Positions 8,204 to 17,421 are shown, numbered from the stretch's first letter. The stretch: DNA of 64,000 nucleotides from Dehalococcoidia bacterium (GCA_021462855.1 JAJTXQ010000020.1:62001-126000), one strand, 5' to 3'. Notes: generated by a model from the letters alone, not told the origin. Numbers and translations: made by a program.

Positions 8204-8662
8204 CTATCGCACGCTGTGGCGGAGCGCGCGCTGCATGTCGCGGTCGGCCTCGCGGCGCGCGATCGCCTGGCGCTTGTCGTATTGCTTGCGGCCGCGCGCC
8301 AGGCCGAGTTCGATCTTGACGCGGCCGTCCTTGAGGTACATCGTCAGCGGGACGATCGTCAGGCCTTTCTCGGCCATTGCCGCGGCCCACTCGCGGATCT
8401 GCGCGCGGTGCAGCAGCAGGCGGCGCGGGCGCGTCGGCTCGTGGTTCACGTAGCCGCCGGCGCCGTAGGGCGCGATGTGCGCGCCGTACAGCCACATCTC
8501 GCCGTTCTGCGGCCGAGCGTACGCCTCGCGGATGCTCGCGCCGCCGGCGCGGATCGACTTGATCTCGGTGCCGAGCAGGGAGATGCCGGCCTCGATCTTC
8601 TCGACGATCTCGTAGTCGTGGAACGCCTTGCGATTGGCGGCGACCTGCTTGAACTCGGCCAC
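8204..8662 (-). CDS. smpB: SsrA-binding protein SmpB
   Basis: The 152-residue protein matches SmpB in length and pattern: N-terminal NRKAFHDYEIVEKIEAGI, the GTEIKSIRAG segment, ENGEMWL-like QNGEMWLYGAHI, and a basic C-terminal tail (LGLARGRKQYDKRQ onward), which folds into the ribosome's mRNA channel. SmpB is an OB-fold protein that binds the tRNA-like part of tmRNA and brings it to stalled ribosomes. The ATG at 8662 lies only 5 bases past the ctpA stop, so the two are probably co-transcribed, and the tmRNA gene follows on the same strand. Confidence 0.97.
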   Translation of the reverse strand: MAEFKQVAANRKAFHDYEIVEKIEAGISLLGTEIKSIRAGGASIREAYARPQNGEMWLYGAHIAPYGAGGYVNHEPTRPRRLLLHRAQIREWAAAMAEKGLTIVPLTMYLKDGRVKIELGLARGRKQYDKRQAIARREADRDMQRALRHSVR

Positions 8663-8666
8663 GGCG

Positions 8667-9977
8667 CTATCCGCCGGCCGTCGTCGGGGTCGCTTCCGCG
8701 GTCGCCTCGGCCGAGGGCGTCAGCGCCGACGCCGGCGTCGTATCGGTGCCGCGCAACACGTCGATCGCCTTGAACAGCTGCACGTCGCGGCGCAGGTCGA
8801 TGTCCTCGTCGGACAGCTCGACCTGGATGTCGGGGCGCACGCCGACGCCATCGATCTGCGAGCCCTTCGGCGTCAGCCACTTCGCGACGGTCACGTAGAG
8901 CTGACCGCCATCGCGCAGGTTGTTCGACACGTTCACCGTGCCCTTGCCGAACGACTTCTCTCCGACGACCGTCGCGCGGCCGTTCTCCTGCAGCGCGGCC
9001 GCGAGCACCTCGGAGCCGCTCGCGCTGAACCGGTTGAGGATGACCACGATCGGGATCGAAGTCGCGGCGCCGCCATCGTGCGCCTCGAACGACTTCTCGC
9101 CGCCGTCGCGTTCGTGCTCAGTGAGGATCACTCCATCGTTGAGCATCTCGTCGGCGATGTCGACGGTGGTCGAGAGCAAGCCGCCGGGGTTGTTGCGCAG
9201 GTCGAGGATGACGCCGCGCTTGCCGTCGCCGACCATCTGCTCGATCGCCGTGACGAACTGGTCCGTCGTCGGCTGCGAGAACTCGCGGATGTGGATGTAG
9301 CCGACGTCGTCGATCGCGTTTCCGGCGCCGTCTTCGAGCGCGCCGCCGGGCGGCTGCGTCGTGACGCTCTGCACCTCGATCTCGTCGCGCTCGATCTCAT
9401 AATCCTCTTCGGTGCCGTCCTCGTGCCGGATCTTCAGGCGGACGGTGGTGCCTTTCTGGCCACGGATGCGGATGACCGCCTTCTCCTGCGTCCAGCCCTC
9501 GGTCGATTCGCCGTCGACCTCGAGGATGGCATCGCCGGCGCGAATGCCGGCACGTTCGGCCGGCGTGTTCTCGATCGGCGCCACGATGACGATCTGGCCG
9601 TCCTGCTCGGAGACGGTGGCGCCGATGCCCTCGAACGAACCCGAAGGCCCGATGCTGGTCTGCACGGTCTCGGGGTCGACGTAGAACGTGCCCGTGTCGC
9701 TGAGCGTCTGCAGCATGCCGCTGATTGCCGCCTCGTAGAGCGTCTGCTGGTCGATCAGGTCGGGGTCGACGTACTTGTCTTCGAGCAGCCCGAGGATCTG
9801 GTTGAGGGCGCGGAAGTCGATGTCCTCGCCGCTGTTCTCGGGCGTTTCGCCGTTGGAGACGGCCGGCGGGCCGTCGTCGTCTCCGCCGCCGCGCACGACA
9901 TAACCAACAGCGAACGCAAGGATGAGGATCGAGGCGACGAGCAGGCCGCCAACGGCCCAGCGAGCGACGTTGAGCAT
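8667..9977 (-). CDS. C-terminal processing peptidase (S41 family, CtpA/Prc-like)
   Basis: The 436-residue protein has an N-terminal membrane anchor at about residues 7-29, a helical segment, a PDZ domain (about 120-205, with GIRAGDAILEVDGE) and the S41 catalytic domain. The nucleophile Ser is in NRFSASGSEV (about 320) and the base Lys in GEKSFGKG (about 345), the 25-residue Ser-Lys spacing of the family. The C-terminal 25 residues are Ala/Thr-rich and disordered-looking. It degrades or trims proteins at their C-terminus outside the membrane. ATG 9977 was chosen because AAGGAG lies 8-9 bases upstream; the longer frame to 10031 lacks one. It heads a ctpA-smpB pair. Confidence 0.93.
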   Translation of the reverse strand: MLNVARWAVGGLLVASILILAFAVGYVVRGGGDDDGPPAVSNGETPENSGEDIDFRALNQILGLLEDKYVDPDLIDQQTLYEAAISGMLQTLSDTGTFYVDPETVQTSIGPSGSFEGIGATVSEQDGQIVIVAPIENTPAERAGIRAGDAILEVDGESTEGWTQEKAVIRIRGQKGTTVRLKIRHEDGTEEDYEIERDEIEVQSVTTQPPGGALEDGAGNAIDDVGYIHIREFSQPTTDQFVTAIEQMVGDGKRGVILDLRNNPGGLLSTTVDIADEMLNDGVILTEHERDGGEKSFEAHDGGAATSIPIVVILNRFSASGSEVLAAALQENGRATVVGEKSFGKGTVNVSNNLRDGGQLYVTVAKWLTPKGSQIDGVGVRPDIQVELSDEDIDLRRDVQLFKAIDVLRGTDTTPASALTPSAEATAEATPTTAGG

Positions 9978-10081
9978 GCGGGTGTACTCCTTGCGCTGGC
10001 CGGGTACGACGCCACGGTGCGCGCAATCCAACGCGTCCCGAAGTCTATCACCCGTGGATCGCGCTCAACAGCGTTTGCGAC

Positions 10082-10909
10082 TCAGGCGACGGCCGCGCGC
10101 TGCACTTTGCGCTGCGCCTTCAGCTCGTAAAGCCGGGCGTCCGCGCGCTCGATGAGTTCGCCAGGCGTGCGAGCGTCGTCAGGACAGACGGCGGCGCCGC
10201 ACGAAATGCCGAGCTGGACCGTCTCGCCCGCCGTCGAGATCGCGGCGGCGCCGGCGACCGCGATGCTGAGCTTGGCGGCGGTGGTGCGCGCCTCGGACAG
10301 CGTGGTGTTCGGCAGGATGGCGACGAACTCATCACCGCCGTAACGCGCGCCGATATCGCTCGCCCGGAGCTCGCGGTCAATGATCTCGCCGACGAGTCCC
10401 AGGAACCGGTCGCCCGTGAGGTGACCGTACCGGTCGTTGATCTGCTTGAACCCGTTCATGTCCATGACGAGCAGCGCCAGCGGCTGTCCGTAGCGCGTCG
10501 ACCGTTCGATCTCGTGCGTCAGCTGCTCGCGAAAGTACCGGTGGTTGTAGAGGCCGGTGACGGCGTCGCGGTACGCCATGTTGCGTAGCCGCTGGCTGAG
10601 TTCTTCGAGATGCGTGGAGTACGCGCGTTCGAGCGTGACGTGCGTGTGGCGTGTCGCGGCAACGAGGTAGATGCCGTAGGCGCCGCCGATGCCGACGCAG
10701 GCCAACTGGAAGCCGGTGAGCGTCCAGCGCGACATAACGTCGGGGCCCGCCGTGATGAGCGCGACGATGGCAAAGAAGAGCGCGGCGCCGATGGCCCGCG
10801 CCACGGTATCGCGCCGGCGGTCGCGCCGCCCGGGGTGGCCGCGGTCGACCTCGGCCATGATGCCGGCGCGGTTGGCGGCTTCGTCGTGCAATTTCGCCAC
10901 GAACGGCAT
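10082..10909 (-). CDS. Membrane-bound diguanylate cyclase (GGDEF)
   Basis: The protein carries two membrane helices (about residues 36-55 and 60-82 from the chosen start), a short helical linker (RAYSTHLEELSQRL), and a C-terminal GGDEF domain with an intact GGDEF motif in RYGGDEFVAIL. An RxxD inhibitory site (RASD) lies exactly five residues before it, so c-di-GMP product feedback is likely. It should make c-di-GMP from two GTP at the inner membrane. The start is uncertain: ATG 10909 is used here, but the frame is open to an ATG at 11059 that sits right behind a TATAGA-like hexamer. It has no sensory domain other than the membrane part. Confidence 0.88.
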   Translation of the reverse strand: MPFVAKLHDEAANRAGIMAEVDRGHPGRRDRRRDTVARAIGAALFFAIVALITAGPDVMSRWTLTGFQLACVGIGGAYGIYLVAATRHTHVTLERAYSTHLEELSQRLRNMAYRDAVTGLYNHRYFREQLTHEIERSTRYGQPLALLVMDMNGFKQINDRYGHLTGDRFLGLVGEIIDRELRASDIGARYGGDEFVAILPNTTLSEARTTAAKLSIAVAGAAAISTAGETVQLGISCGAAVCPDDARTPGELIERADARLYELKAQRKVQRAAVA

Positions 10910-11131
10910 GAGCCGGCCCGTGCGTCGTGCGGACGCGCCGCTGGACGGCGGTCTCGCGCGTGACGCGAACCGGCTTCCTCCTTCAGTACCAGTATCGGGA
11001 GCCCCCGGGGTTACTTGAGCTTGGCCCGGCCAGACCGCCATTCCGGCCGTACATAACATCTATAGTGCGATCATGTGAAACCGGGCGCTGAGGCCGGTCG
11101 AGCGGCCACCCCTGCCATGCCGGGAACTAAA

Positions 11132-11968
11132 CTAGCGACGCCTTCGCTGGTTGCGGCGCAAGATCTCGAGCACGGACTCGAGGGGGTCGCCGTCTTCCTG
11201 TGCCTCGATGCTCCGCTCATCGTCGACGATGTCGACGAGCGTGGTGTCCGGCGCCGGTTCGGCCCGCAGTTCGCGCAGACCCACGCTGCGCCGCCACCGC
11301 GCGATGGTGTCGGCGGTCGACTGACGAAGCGTGTCGGCGTCGATGCCCTCGTCGTCGCGCTGGCCGCCGAAGCCGAGTTCCCGGAGCGGCGCGTCGCTGA
11401 GCTGCGGCAGGCTGATTTTCGGCGGCGTGACCTGCGGCATTTGCGGCATTTGCGGCATCTGCGGCAGAGCTGGCAGCGATGGCATGCGAAGCTGGACTTC
11501 GGCCGCCCGCCGCCGCACCACCGGGATCAGCGCAAAGCCGAGGCCGCCGGCGACGGCCGTCGCGACGAACGCGAGCTCGACGCCATACCAGGCGCCCGCG
11601 ACCGCCAGCGCGATGATCACCGCCGCGACGCCATACGCCCCGACCTGCTCGAAGCTCACGCGTGGCAACCGGAGGCGACGCGGCTCCGCGCGCCCCCCGC
11701 CGCGCTGCTGTCCCCGCGACGTCACCGGATGGATCATCCCCCGACGGATCAGTACGTCGTCCCGGAACGCGTCGTACTGCTCGCGCAGGCGCGGTGTGCC
11801 CAGCACCCCGTACGCCTCGTTCAGCTCGTCGAGCAGATAGCGTGCGTGGAAGTCCTCGGTCGCCATCACCTGGTACTTCCGCGCCAGGTGCCAGTACGCC
11901 TGGTCGACCATCGTCCCGTCGGCGCCCGGCGTCAGCCCGAGGATCTCGTAATAGTCGCGGTCGCTCAT
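11132..11968 (-). CDS. J-domain-like membrane protein lacking the HPD motif
   Basis: The N-terminus (DRDYYEILGLTPGADGTMVDQAYWHLARKYQ, then LLDELNEAYGVLGTPRLREQYD) follows the DnaJ J-domain pattern, but the loop that should carry His-Pro-Asp reads KYQVMATEDF, so it should not stimulate DnaK ATPase. Two hydrophobic segments (about residues 103-123 and 127-145) make it a membrane protein. A (PQM)n tract encoded by four 9-base repeats (11431-11466) and an acidic C-terminus follow. ATG 11968 has a GGAAG site upstream. The family may use the J fold as a scaffold only; function unknown. It is divergent from a small zinc-binding gene. Confidence 0.75.
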   Translation of the reverse strand: MSDRDYYEILGLTPGADGTMVDQAYWHLARKYQVMATEDFHARYLLDELNEAYGVLGTPRLREQYDAFRDDVLIRRGMIHPVTSRGQQRGGGRAEPRRLRLPRVSFEQVGAYGVAAVIIALAVAGAWYGVELAFVATAVAGGLGFALIPVVRRRAAEVQLRMPSLPALPQMPQMPQMPQVTPPKISLPQLSDAPLRELGFGGQRDDEGIDADTLRQSTADTIARWRRSVGLRELRAEPAPDTTLVDIVDDERSIEAQEDGDPLESVLEILRRNQRRRR

Positions 11969-12269
11969 CGCTGGCTTCCTTTTTGTCTCTAGTTGAGTAA
12001 CGCGCCGACCGAAGCCGTTGTTTCGGGTGCCAGCGCCCGACCCGGGCGAATTACGTCCGGAGGCGGCGCCGCTTCGACCGGGCTCGTGTCCCCTCTCGCA
12101 CCTCGACGTCGCCCTGCGCGCACGTGTGAGCGCGCGACGCACCTAGGTGCTTCCCCTGATCCAGTATCGGCTTCCGCTCCCTCCGGCTGAGATCGATCGT
12201 TATGTCGAGCTTCGCCGGGCGATGTTACGGCCGGCTGCCCACCGCGTTCCATTGGTACGAGGTGCAAGC
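11969..12269. other. Divergent intergenic region
   Basis: About 300 bases between the J-domain-like gene (minus) and a small cysteine protein gene (plus). It contains the 12-bp palindrome gcacctaggtgc (12139-12150). No RNA gene or supported frame was recognised; it presumably holds both promoters. Confidence 0.5.
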
Positions 12270-12488
12270 ATGGGCTTCAGCGGCAATCCAGTGGTCGACT
12301 TCCGCGGGACGATCATGTTCCACTGCTCCTACTGCTCGGCGCCTCTCTCCGAAGACGACTTCATCGAACTCGGCGTGCGCATGCCCGACCCGAGCGAATC
12401 GCGGGAGGACTACTGCGATGCCGAGCTCATCGACTCCCTCCAGCACGCCAGCTGCACGCGGTCGAACCGCATGGCGCGCCCGGCCTGA
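12270..12488 (+). CDS. Small cysteine-containing protein, probably zinc-binding
   Basis: The 72-residue product has a CSYC pair (about residues 19-22) and later Cys at about 49 and 62, which could form one zinc site with His61. The rest is acidic. ATG 12270 has GAGGTG 6 bases upstream. A rho-independent terminator follows 73 bases past the stop. The family is not recognised. The frame extends upstream to 12147 but without an RBS. Confidence 0.55.
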   Translation: MGFSGNPVVDFRGTIMFHCSYCSAPLSEDDFIELGVRMPDPSESREDYCDAELIDSLQHASCTRSNRMARPA

Positions 12489-12561
12489 CGCGCGGGTTGA
12501 CGCGCAAACAGCCAACGGGTAGCGTCAAGATACGGGCGCGCTTCGCCGGCGCCCGCGCGAT

Positions 12562-12598
12562 CCTTGATGGGCCGATGGCGGCATCAGGGGTCTTTTTT
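12562..12598 (+). terminator. Rho-independent terminator
   Basis: Stem ccttgatg (12562-12569) pairs with catcaggg (12582-12589) with one G-U, and TCTTTTTT follows (12591-12598). It separates the small cysteine protein gene from the exchanger gene. Confidence 0.75.
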
Positions 12599-12614
12599 GT
12601 GAGCGGGAGGCTCG

Positions 12615-13826
12615 GTGCAGTTCCTCCGTACCTGGCAGTGGCCGCTGCTCATGGCGCTGCTTGCGTGGCCGGCCGCGCTGGTCCGGTTCGATGTCGTGCA
12701 CGCCGCGGACGTCGCGGAGACAGCGATGTTCGGGCTGGCGATCGTCTCGGCGGCGTTCTTGCTCACTTGGACGGCGGAGGCGGCTGAGCGCGACATCCCG
12801 CGCACGCTCGCGCTCGCCGGCCTCGCGCTGATCGCCGTGCTGCCGGAGTACGCCGTCGACATGTTGTTCGCGTGGAAGGCCGGCGACGACCCCTCGTACG
12901 CGGCCTACGCCACGGCCAACATGACCGGCGGCAACCGCCTCCTCGTCGGCCTCGGCTGGACGATGGTGGTCGGCATCTTCGTGCTCCGCACCAAGGGCAA
13001 CGTGCTCAAACTCGCCGAGGTGCACCGCACCGAGGTCGGCATCCTCGGCATCGCCACGGTGTACTCGTTCATCATCCCGCTGCGCGGCGGCATCACGCTG
13101 TTCGACGCGGCGTTCCTCATCTCGCTCTTCGCGGTCTACGTGTACATGGCCTCGCGCGGCGAGATCGAGGAGGAGTCGTCGCTCGTCGGTCCGGCGGAGA
13201 CGATCGCCAACTTGCCGATGCGGCAGCGTCGCGCCGTGCTCGTCGCCATGTTCGTCTACGCCGGCACGGCTATCCTCATCGGCGCGGAGCCGTTCGCCGA
13301 GGGACTGATCCACACCGGCACGCAGTTCGGCATCGACGAGTTCCAGCTCGTGCAGTGGGTCGCCCCGTTCGCGTCGGAGTTCCCCGAGTTTCTTGTCGCC
13401 GGGCTGCTGGCGTGGCGCATGCGCGCCGACGCGGCGCTGGGCGCGCTCGTCTCATCGAAGGTCAACCAGTGGACGCTGCTGATCGGCACACTGCCGATCG
13501 CGTTCGCCGTCTCGGGCGGCACACTCAATCCGTTGCCGACCGACGAGCGCCAGGCCGAGGAGGTGCTGCTCACGGCAGCGCAGAGCCTGCTCGCCGTGAT
13601 CATGCTGGTCAATCTCCGCATGTCGCTGTGGGAAGCGGCCGTCCTTGCCGTGCTATTCCTGGCGCAGTTCTTGACCCCGCACTCCGTGATCTCGCGCGAC
13701 GTCTTCACGTACACCTACCTGGTGTTCGCCGCGCTCTTCCTCGTGCGCCAGGTCATCGAGATGCGCCCGTATATCGGGCGTCCTCGCGCGTTCGGCCCCA
13801 GCGGGCTCGCCGCGCCGCCATCTTGA
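12615..13826 (+). CDS. Sodium/calcium exchanger-family membrane antiporter
   Basis: The 403-residue protein has about ten membrane segments in two inverted halves. The two alpha-repeats of the Ca2+:cation antiporter superfamily are visible: LPEYAVDMLFAW with NMTGGNRLLVGLGW in the first half, and FASEFPEFLVAGLLAWR with SSKVNQWTLLIGTLP in the second. The Glu in LPEY and FPEF are the expected cation ligands. It should exchange Na+ or H+ against Ca2+ across the inner membrane, though the exact ions cannot be told. The GTG start at 12615 follows GGGAGG by 5 bases. Confidence 0.88.
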   Translation: MQFLRTWQWPLLMALLAWPAALVRFDVVHAADVAETAMFGLAIVSAAFLLTWTAEAAERDIPRTLALAGLALIAVLPEYAVDMLFAWKAGDDPSYAAYATANMTGGNRLLVGLGWTMVVGIFVLRTKGNVLKLAEVHRTEVGILGIATVYSFIIPLRGGITLFDAAFLISLFAVYVYMASRGEIEEESSLVGPAETIANLPMRQRRAVLVAMFVYAGTAILIGAEPFAEGLIHTGTQFGIDEFQLVQWVAPFASEFPEFLVAGLLAWRMRADAALGALVSSKVNQWTLLIGTLPIAFAVSGGTLNPLPTDERQAEEVLLTAAQSLLAVIMLVNLRMSLWEAAVLAVLFLAQFLTPHSVISRDVFTYTYLVFAALFLVRQVIEMRPYIGRPRAFGPSGLAAPPS

Positions 13827-13891
13827 CAGGATGACCGCGGACGCCGATTGTTGTCGCACTTCCCCTTGGTGGCAGGAGACAGGAGGGTGCC

Positions 13892-14185
13892 GTGGCGACG
13901 TACTGCATACTCGCAAACCTCACCGACCAGGGCGCGCGGACAATGCTCGACCTGCAACGCCGGCTGGAGAACGCACGAACGACGTTCAAGCAGTACGGCG
14001 CGACGCTCGAGCACATCTACTTCGCCATGGGCGCGTACGACTATGTCGTCATCGCCGAAGCGCCGGACGACGAGACGATCACGCGCGTCTCGCTCGCCGT
14101 CAGCGGCCAGGGCAATGTGCGCACCAACTCGTTCCGCGTGTTCACCGAGGACGAGGCGCTCAAGCTGGTGGAAGGCGTCCACTGA
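13892..14185 (+). CDS. GYD-domain protein
   Basis: The 97-residue protein matches the GYD family (PF08734): MATYCILANLTDQGART at the start, the motif region YFAMGAYDYVVIAEAP at about residues 43-58, and SFRVFTEDEALKLV at the end. The fold is a ferredoxin-like dimeric barrel; function is generally unknown. The GTG start at 13892 has AGGAGGG 6 bases upstream, a strong site. It probably leads a short operon with the TPR gene that begins just after it. Confidence 0.88.
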   Translation: MATYCILANLTDQGARTMLDLQRRLENARTTFKQYGATLEHIYFAMGAYDYVVIAEAPDDETITRVSLAVSGQGNVRTNSFRVFTEDEALKLVEGVH

Positions 14186-14211
14186 TCGCCCCGCCCGCGG
14201 AGGCCAAGCGG

Positions 14212-14625
14212 TTGTTTGAAGCGTCGCTGCAGGCGCACGCCTCGCGCGACACCGCGCGATCGATCGCTTGCGCGCGCGAGGCGATCTCGATGGCGCCGTC
14301 GTACGCGGCGGCGCTCGAGCATCTGGGCACGCTGCTCGTGACGCGTCGCGCGGCGTACGGCGAAGGCCTGGCGTTCATCGACCGGGCCGTCGCCGCGCAC
14401 CCTCACGACGCCGGGCTGTGGTACGGCGCCGGCTGGTGCTACGAGTTCGCGGCGCACGAACTGCGACGCCGCCCGCGCGGCACGCCCGCGCTTGACCCGC
14501 GCGCGCTGTACGAACGCGCGGCCGAGGCGTTCCGCGCATGCCTCGCGCTCAACCCCGATGGCAAGCTGCGCGGCGATGCGGAGGACCTGCTCGACCACGT
14601 GGACAACGAGCTTGCGTCGCTCTGA
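14212..14625 (+). CDS. TPR-repeat protein
   Basis: About 137 residues made of helical pairs in TPR spacing (SIACAREAISMAPSYAAALEHLG, then a second and third unit ending AFRACLALNPDG). It probably mediates protein contacts. The start is uncertain: no ATG or GTG lies after the GYD stop, and TTG 14212 with GGAG 9 bases upstream was chosen; CTG 14182, overlapping the preceding gene, is the alternative. It lies between the GYD gene and the hydrolase gene on the same strand. Confidence 0.65.
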   Translation: MFEASLQAHASRDTARSIACAREAISMAPSYAAALEHLGTLLVTRRAAYGEGLAFIDRAVAAHPHDAGLWYGAGWCYEFAAHELRRRPRGTPALDPRALYERAAEAFRACLALNPDGKLRGDAEDLLDHVDNELASL

Positions 14626-14651
14626 GCGCGCATGAGCACGGAGGAACACGC

Positions 14652-15515
14652 GTGACCATCACGGCAACCGAGATCACCGCGCGCGGCATGACGTTTCGTT
14701 GCCGCCAGACGGACGGCGATGGCGATGCCGTCATCCTGCTGCACGGCTTTCCGGAGACGTCGCACATGTGGCTGCCGCTGATGCAGCGGCTGCGGGCGGA
14801 AGGCTATCGGTGCCTGGCGCCCGACCAGCGTGGCTACAGCCCCGGCGCCCGGCCCGAGGGCGCGCACAACTATCGCTACATCGACATCGCGTCGGACGTG
14901 CGCGCGCTGGCCGATGCCTGGGGCGTTGAGCGCTTCCACCTGGTGGGGCACGACTGGGGCGCGGCGTGCGGTTGGGCCGTCGTGGCGCTGTGGCCGGAGC
15001 GCGTCCTGAGCTGGACGGCGCTCTCGGTGCCGCATGTCGCCGCGTTCGGCAGCGCGATCCGCAACGACCCCGACCAGCAGCAGAAGAGCCAGTACGTCAC
15101 GTTCTTCCAGCAGCCCGGCGCCGCCGAGGCGCTGTTCGCGGCGAACGACTACGCCGCGCTGAAGAACGTCTGGCAGGCGAGTGAGCCGGACCAGGTAGCC
15201 GAGTACCTGTCGGTGTTCACGCAAGCGGGAGCGCTCACCGGCGCACTGAACTGGTATCGCGGCTCACGCGGCATCGATCCGCGGGACGCGGACGTGACGT
15301 TCGGCCCGGTGCAGACACCGACGCTCCTGATCTGGGGCAATCAGGACGTGGCGATCGGCCGCGTCTCAGTCGACGACGCCGCTTCGTTCATGCGCGGGCC
15401 GTACCGTTTCGTGGAGCTCGACCACGGCCACTGGCTGATACAAGAGGCGCCCGGCCGCGTCTGCGACGAGGTCGTCGCGCATGTCGCGCGGAACCGCGCC
15501 GGCGCCGCCCGCTAG
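14652..15515 (+). CDS. Alpha/beta hydrolase, epoxide-hydrolase-like
   Basis: The 287-residue protein has the HGFPE oxyanion motif (about 31-35), the nucleophile elbow GHDWGA with Asp (about 98-103), an acid in WGNQDVAI and a His in LDHGHWL near the C-terminus. An Asp nucleophile within HDWG is typical of epoxide hydrolases and haloalkane dehalogenases; HGFPE favours epoxide hydrolase. It would add water to an epoxide through an alkyl-enzyme ester. GTG 14652 has GGAGG 7 bases upstream. Substrate not known. Confidence 0.85.
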   Translation: MTITATEITARGMTFRCRQTDGDGDAVILLHGFPETSHMWLPLMQRLRAEGYRCLAPDQRGYSPGARPEGAHNYRYIDIASDVRALADAWGVERFHLVGHDWGAACGWAVVALWPERVLSWTALSVPHVAAFGSAIRNDPDQQQKSQYVTFFQQPGAAEALFAANDYAALKNVWQASEPDQVAEYLSVFTQAGALTGALNWYRGSRGIDPRDADVTFGPVQTPTLLIWGNQDVAIGRVSVDDAASFMRGPYRFVELDHGHWLIQEAPGRVCDEVVAHVARNRAGAAR

Positions 15516-15599
15516 CGCCCCTGCCGGCGCCCGGCCACGCGCATCGCCGGTGTGTCGCCGCGCGCGTACACTGGCGGCGGCGATCGGCGCGGAGGCACG

Positions 15600-16940
15600 A
15601 TGACGATCCTCGAACGCTATATCGACCTGCACCAGCGCTCGGCTGCGCTGTACCGGCGCGCGGAAGGCGTCTTTCCGGACGGCGTGACGCACGACGTGCG
15701 GCGCCAGGGCCCGTTCCCGTTGTACGTCGAGCGGGCGGCGGGTTCGCACAAGACGGACGTCGATGGCAACGAGCTCATCGACTTCGTGATGGGCCACGGG
15801 GCGCTGCTCCTCGGCCACCAGCATCCGCACGTCGTCGAGGCAGTCGCCGCGCAGGCGCAGCGCGGCACGCACCTCGGCGCATCGACGGACCTCGAGATCC
15901 GCTGGGGCGAGCTCGTGCAGCAACTCGTGCCATCGGCTGAGAAGGTGCGGTTCACGTCGTCGGGCACGGAAGCGACGATGCTGGCGGTGCGGCTCGCGCG
16001 CGCCGCGACGGGGCGCGAGAAGGTCATCCGCTTGCGCGAGCACTTCCACGGGTGGAACGACAGCGTCACCGGCCAGCCAACGGCCGAGAGCACGCTCCCC
16101 GTCTCGTCCGGGCTGCCGCGCGGTTTCCTCGAAGCGTCAATCGTGCTGCCGGCGAACGATGTCGACGCGCTCGATCGAACGGTGCGCGAGGAGGGCGCGC
16201 AGGTCGCCGCGATGCTGATCGAGGCGACCGGGGCGCACTGGGGCACGATCCCGATTGAGCAGTCGTACGTCGAGAAAGCGCGCGCGCTCACCCGCGAGCA
16301 CGGCATCGTGCTGATCCTCGATGAAGTGATCACGGGCTTCCGTGTCGCGCCAGGCGGCGCGCAGGAGGCCTACGGCATCATCCCCGACCTGACGACGATG
16401 GCGAAGATCCTCGGCGGCGGGCTGCCCGGCGGCGCGGTCGCCGGCCGCGCGGACATCCTCGACCAGATCGCGGGCGCGCGTGGCGGCGCGCGCGTGTCGC
16501 ATCCCGGCACCTACAACGCGAACCCGCTGTCGGCGTCGGCCGGCATCGCCTGCCTCTCGCTCTGTGCCGATGGCACGCACCAGGCGCGCGCCGCCAGCGC
16601 GGCCGCCGCGATTGCGCGCGGCATGAACGCGGCGTTCCGCGAGGAATCACTGACCGGCGCCGTCTATGGCCACGCATCGATGTTGCACATCGCGCTCGGA
16701 CTCGCCGAGCAGCCGCCGGATGGATACTCGTGGGGGTTCCATGCCCTGCCCGCGAGTCCTGCGCCCGTGCCCGGCGAGGCGTGGCAGGCGCTACGCCGCG
16801 GCATGCTGAACGAAGGCGTCGACCTCATGGCGTTCGGCCTGATGGTGTCGTCTGCGCACACCGCCGATGACGCCGAACAGACCGTCGAAGCGCTGCGCCG
16901 CACGCTGCGCGCGATGAAGGCCGAAGGCCTCGCCTTCTAG
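15600..16940 (+). CDS. Class III aminotransferase, glutamate-1-semialdehyde aminomutase-like
   Basis: The 446-residue PLP enzyme shows the SSGTEATMLAVRLAR phosphate-binding loop, HFHGWND, the LILDEVITGFR Asp that contacts PLP, and the Schiff-base Lys in TTMAKILGGGLPGGA. The overall pattern is that of HemL-type proteins (2,1-aminomutase), but no other haem genes are nearby and many relatives act on other amino-ketones, so a role in tetrapyrrole synthesis is not asserted. ATG 15600 follows GGAGG. It converges with an AsnC-type gene, the two stops overlapping by 4 bases. Confidence 0.85.
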   Translation: MTILERYIDLHQRSAALYRRAEGVFPDGVTHDVRRQGPFPLYVERAAGSHKTDVDGNELIDFVMGHGALLLGHQHPHVVEAVAAQAQRGTHLGASTDLEIRWGELVQQLVPSAEKVRFTSSGTEATMLAVRLARAATGREKVIRLREHFHGWNDSVTGQPTAESTLPVSSGLPRGFLEASIVLPANDVDALDRTVREEGAQVAAMLIEATGAHWGTIPIEQSYVEKARALTREHGIVLILDEVITGFRVAPGGAQEAYGIIPDLTTMAKILGGGLPGGAVAGRADILDQIAGARGGARVSHPGTYNANPLSASAGIACLSLCADGTHQARAASAAAAIARGMNAAFREESLTGAVYGHASMLHIALGLAEQPPDGYSWGFHALPASPAPVPGEAWQALRRGMLNEGVDLMAFGLMVSSAHTADDAEQTVEALRRTLRAMKAEGLAF

Positions 16941-17170
16941 TCCGGGAATGTCACCAGCGACGTCGTGCTTTCGATGCCCGGCACGGTGCGGATCTTGTCG
17001 CTGAGGATCGGCGGCACGTCGCTCAGCGACTCCACCTCGATCTCGACGACGATGTCATACGGCCCCATCACCTCGTGCAGCTCGACAACGCCCTGGATCG
17101 CGCCGATCGCGCTGACGACGTTCTTCGTCTCGCCGGGGTTCGTCACTACCAGCACATACGCCTTGATCAT
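16937..17170 (-). CDS. Stand-alone Lrp/AsnC ligand-binding (RAM) domain protein
   Basis: The 77-residue protein is only the ligand-binding half of Lrp/AsnC regulators: KAYVLVVTNPGETKNVVSAI, the GVVELHEVMGPYDIVVEIEV core, and a C-terminal strand. There is no helix-turn-helix. Such single-domain forms bind amino acids and assemble into rings; roles are mostly unknown. ATG 17170 has AGGAGG 6-7 bases upstream. Confidence 0.88.
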   Translation of the reverse strand: MIKAYVLVVTNPGETKNVVSAIGAIQGVVELHEVMGPYDIVVEIEVESLSDVPPILSDKIRTVPGIESTTSLVTFPD

Positions 17171-17421
17171 CGTCGCCTCCTGCATCTGCTCATCTGTCTG
17201 AGCGTATTGCCCGTGCCCGCGCGGCGCACGATACTGGTGCCGCGTGGATGGGCGCTCCCTATCGATAGATGAAAGTGCCCTATACGTACAGGTTCGCGCC
17301 TGCATCGTCAACGGATGCGGAGCAAGCGACGGACGCCAGCGCGTGATGCGGTGCGCTAGAATGAGAATCGAGGGTACGCAACCGGCGTACCAGGCCCGCG
17401 CAACAGAGCGGGCGAGGCATC

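Noticed and set aside
12139-12150. Perfect palindrome gcacctaggtgc as an operator.
   Set aside because: Twelve-base palindromes are expected about 16 times by chance in 64 kb, and it has no clear position relative to a promoter.
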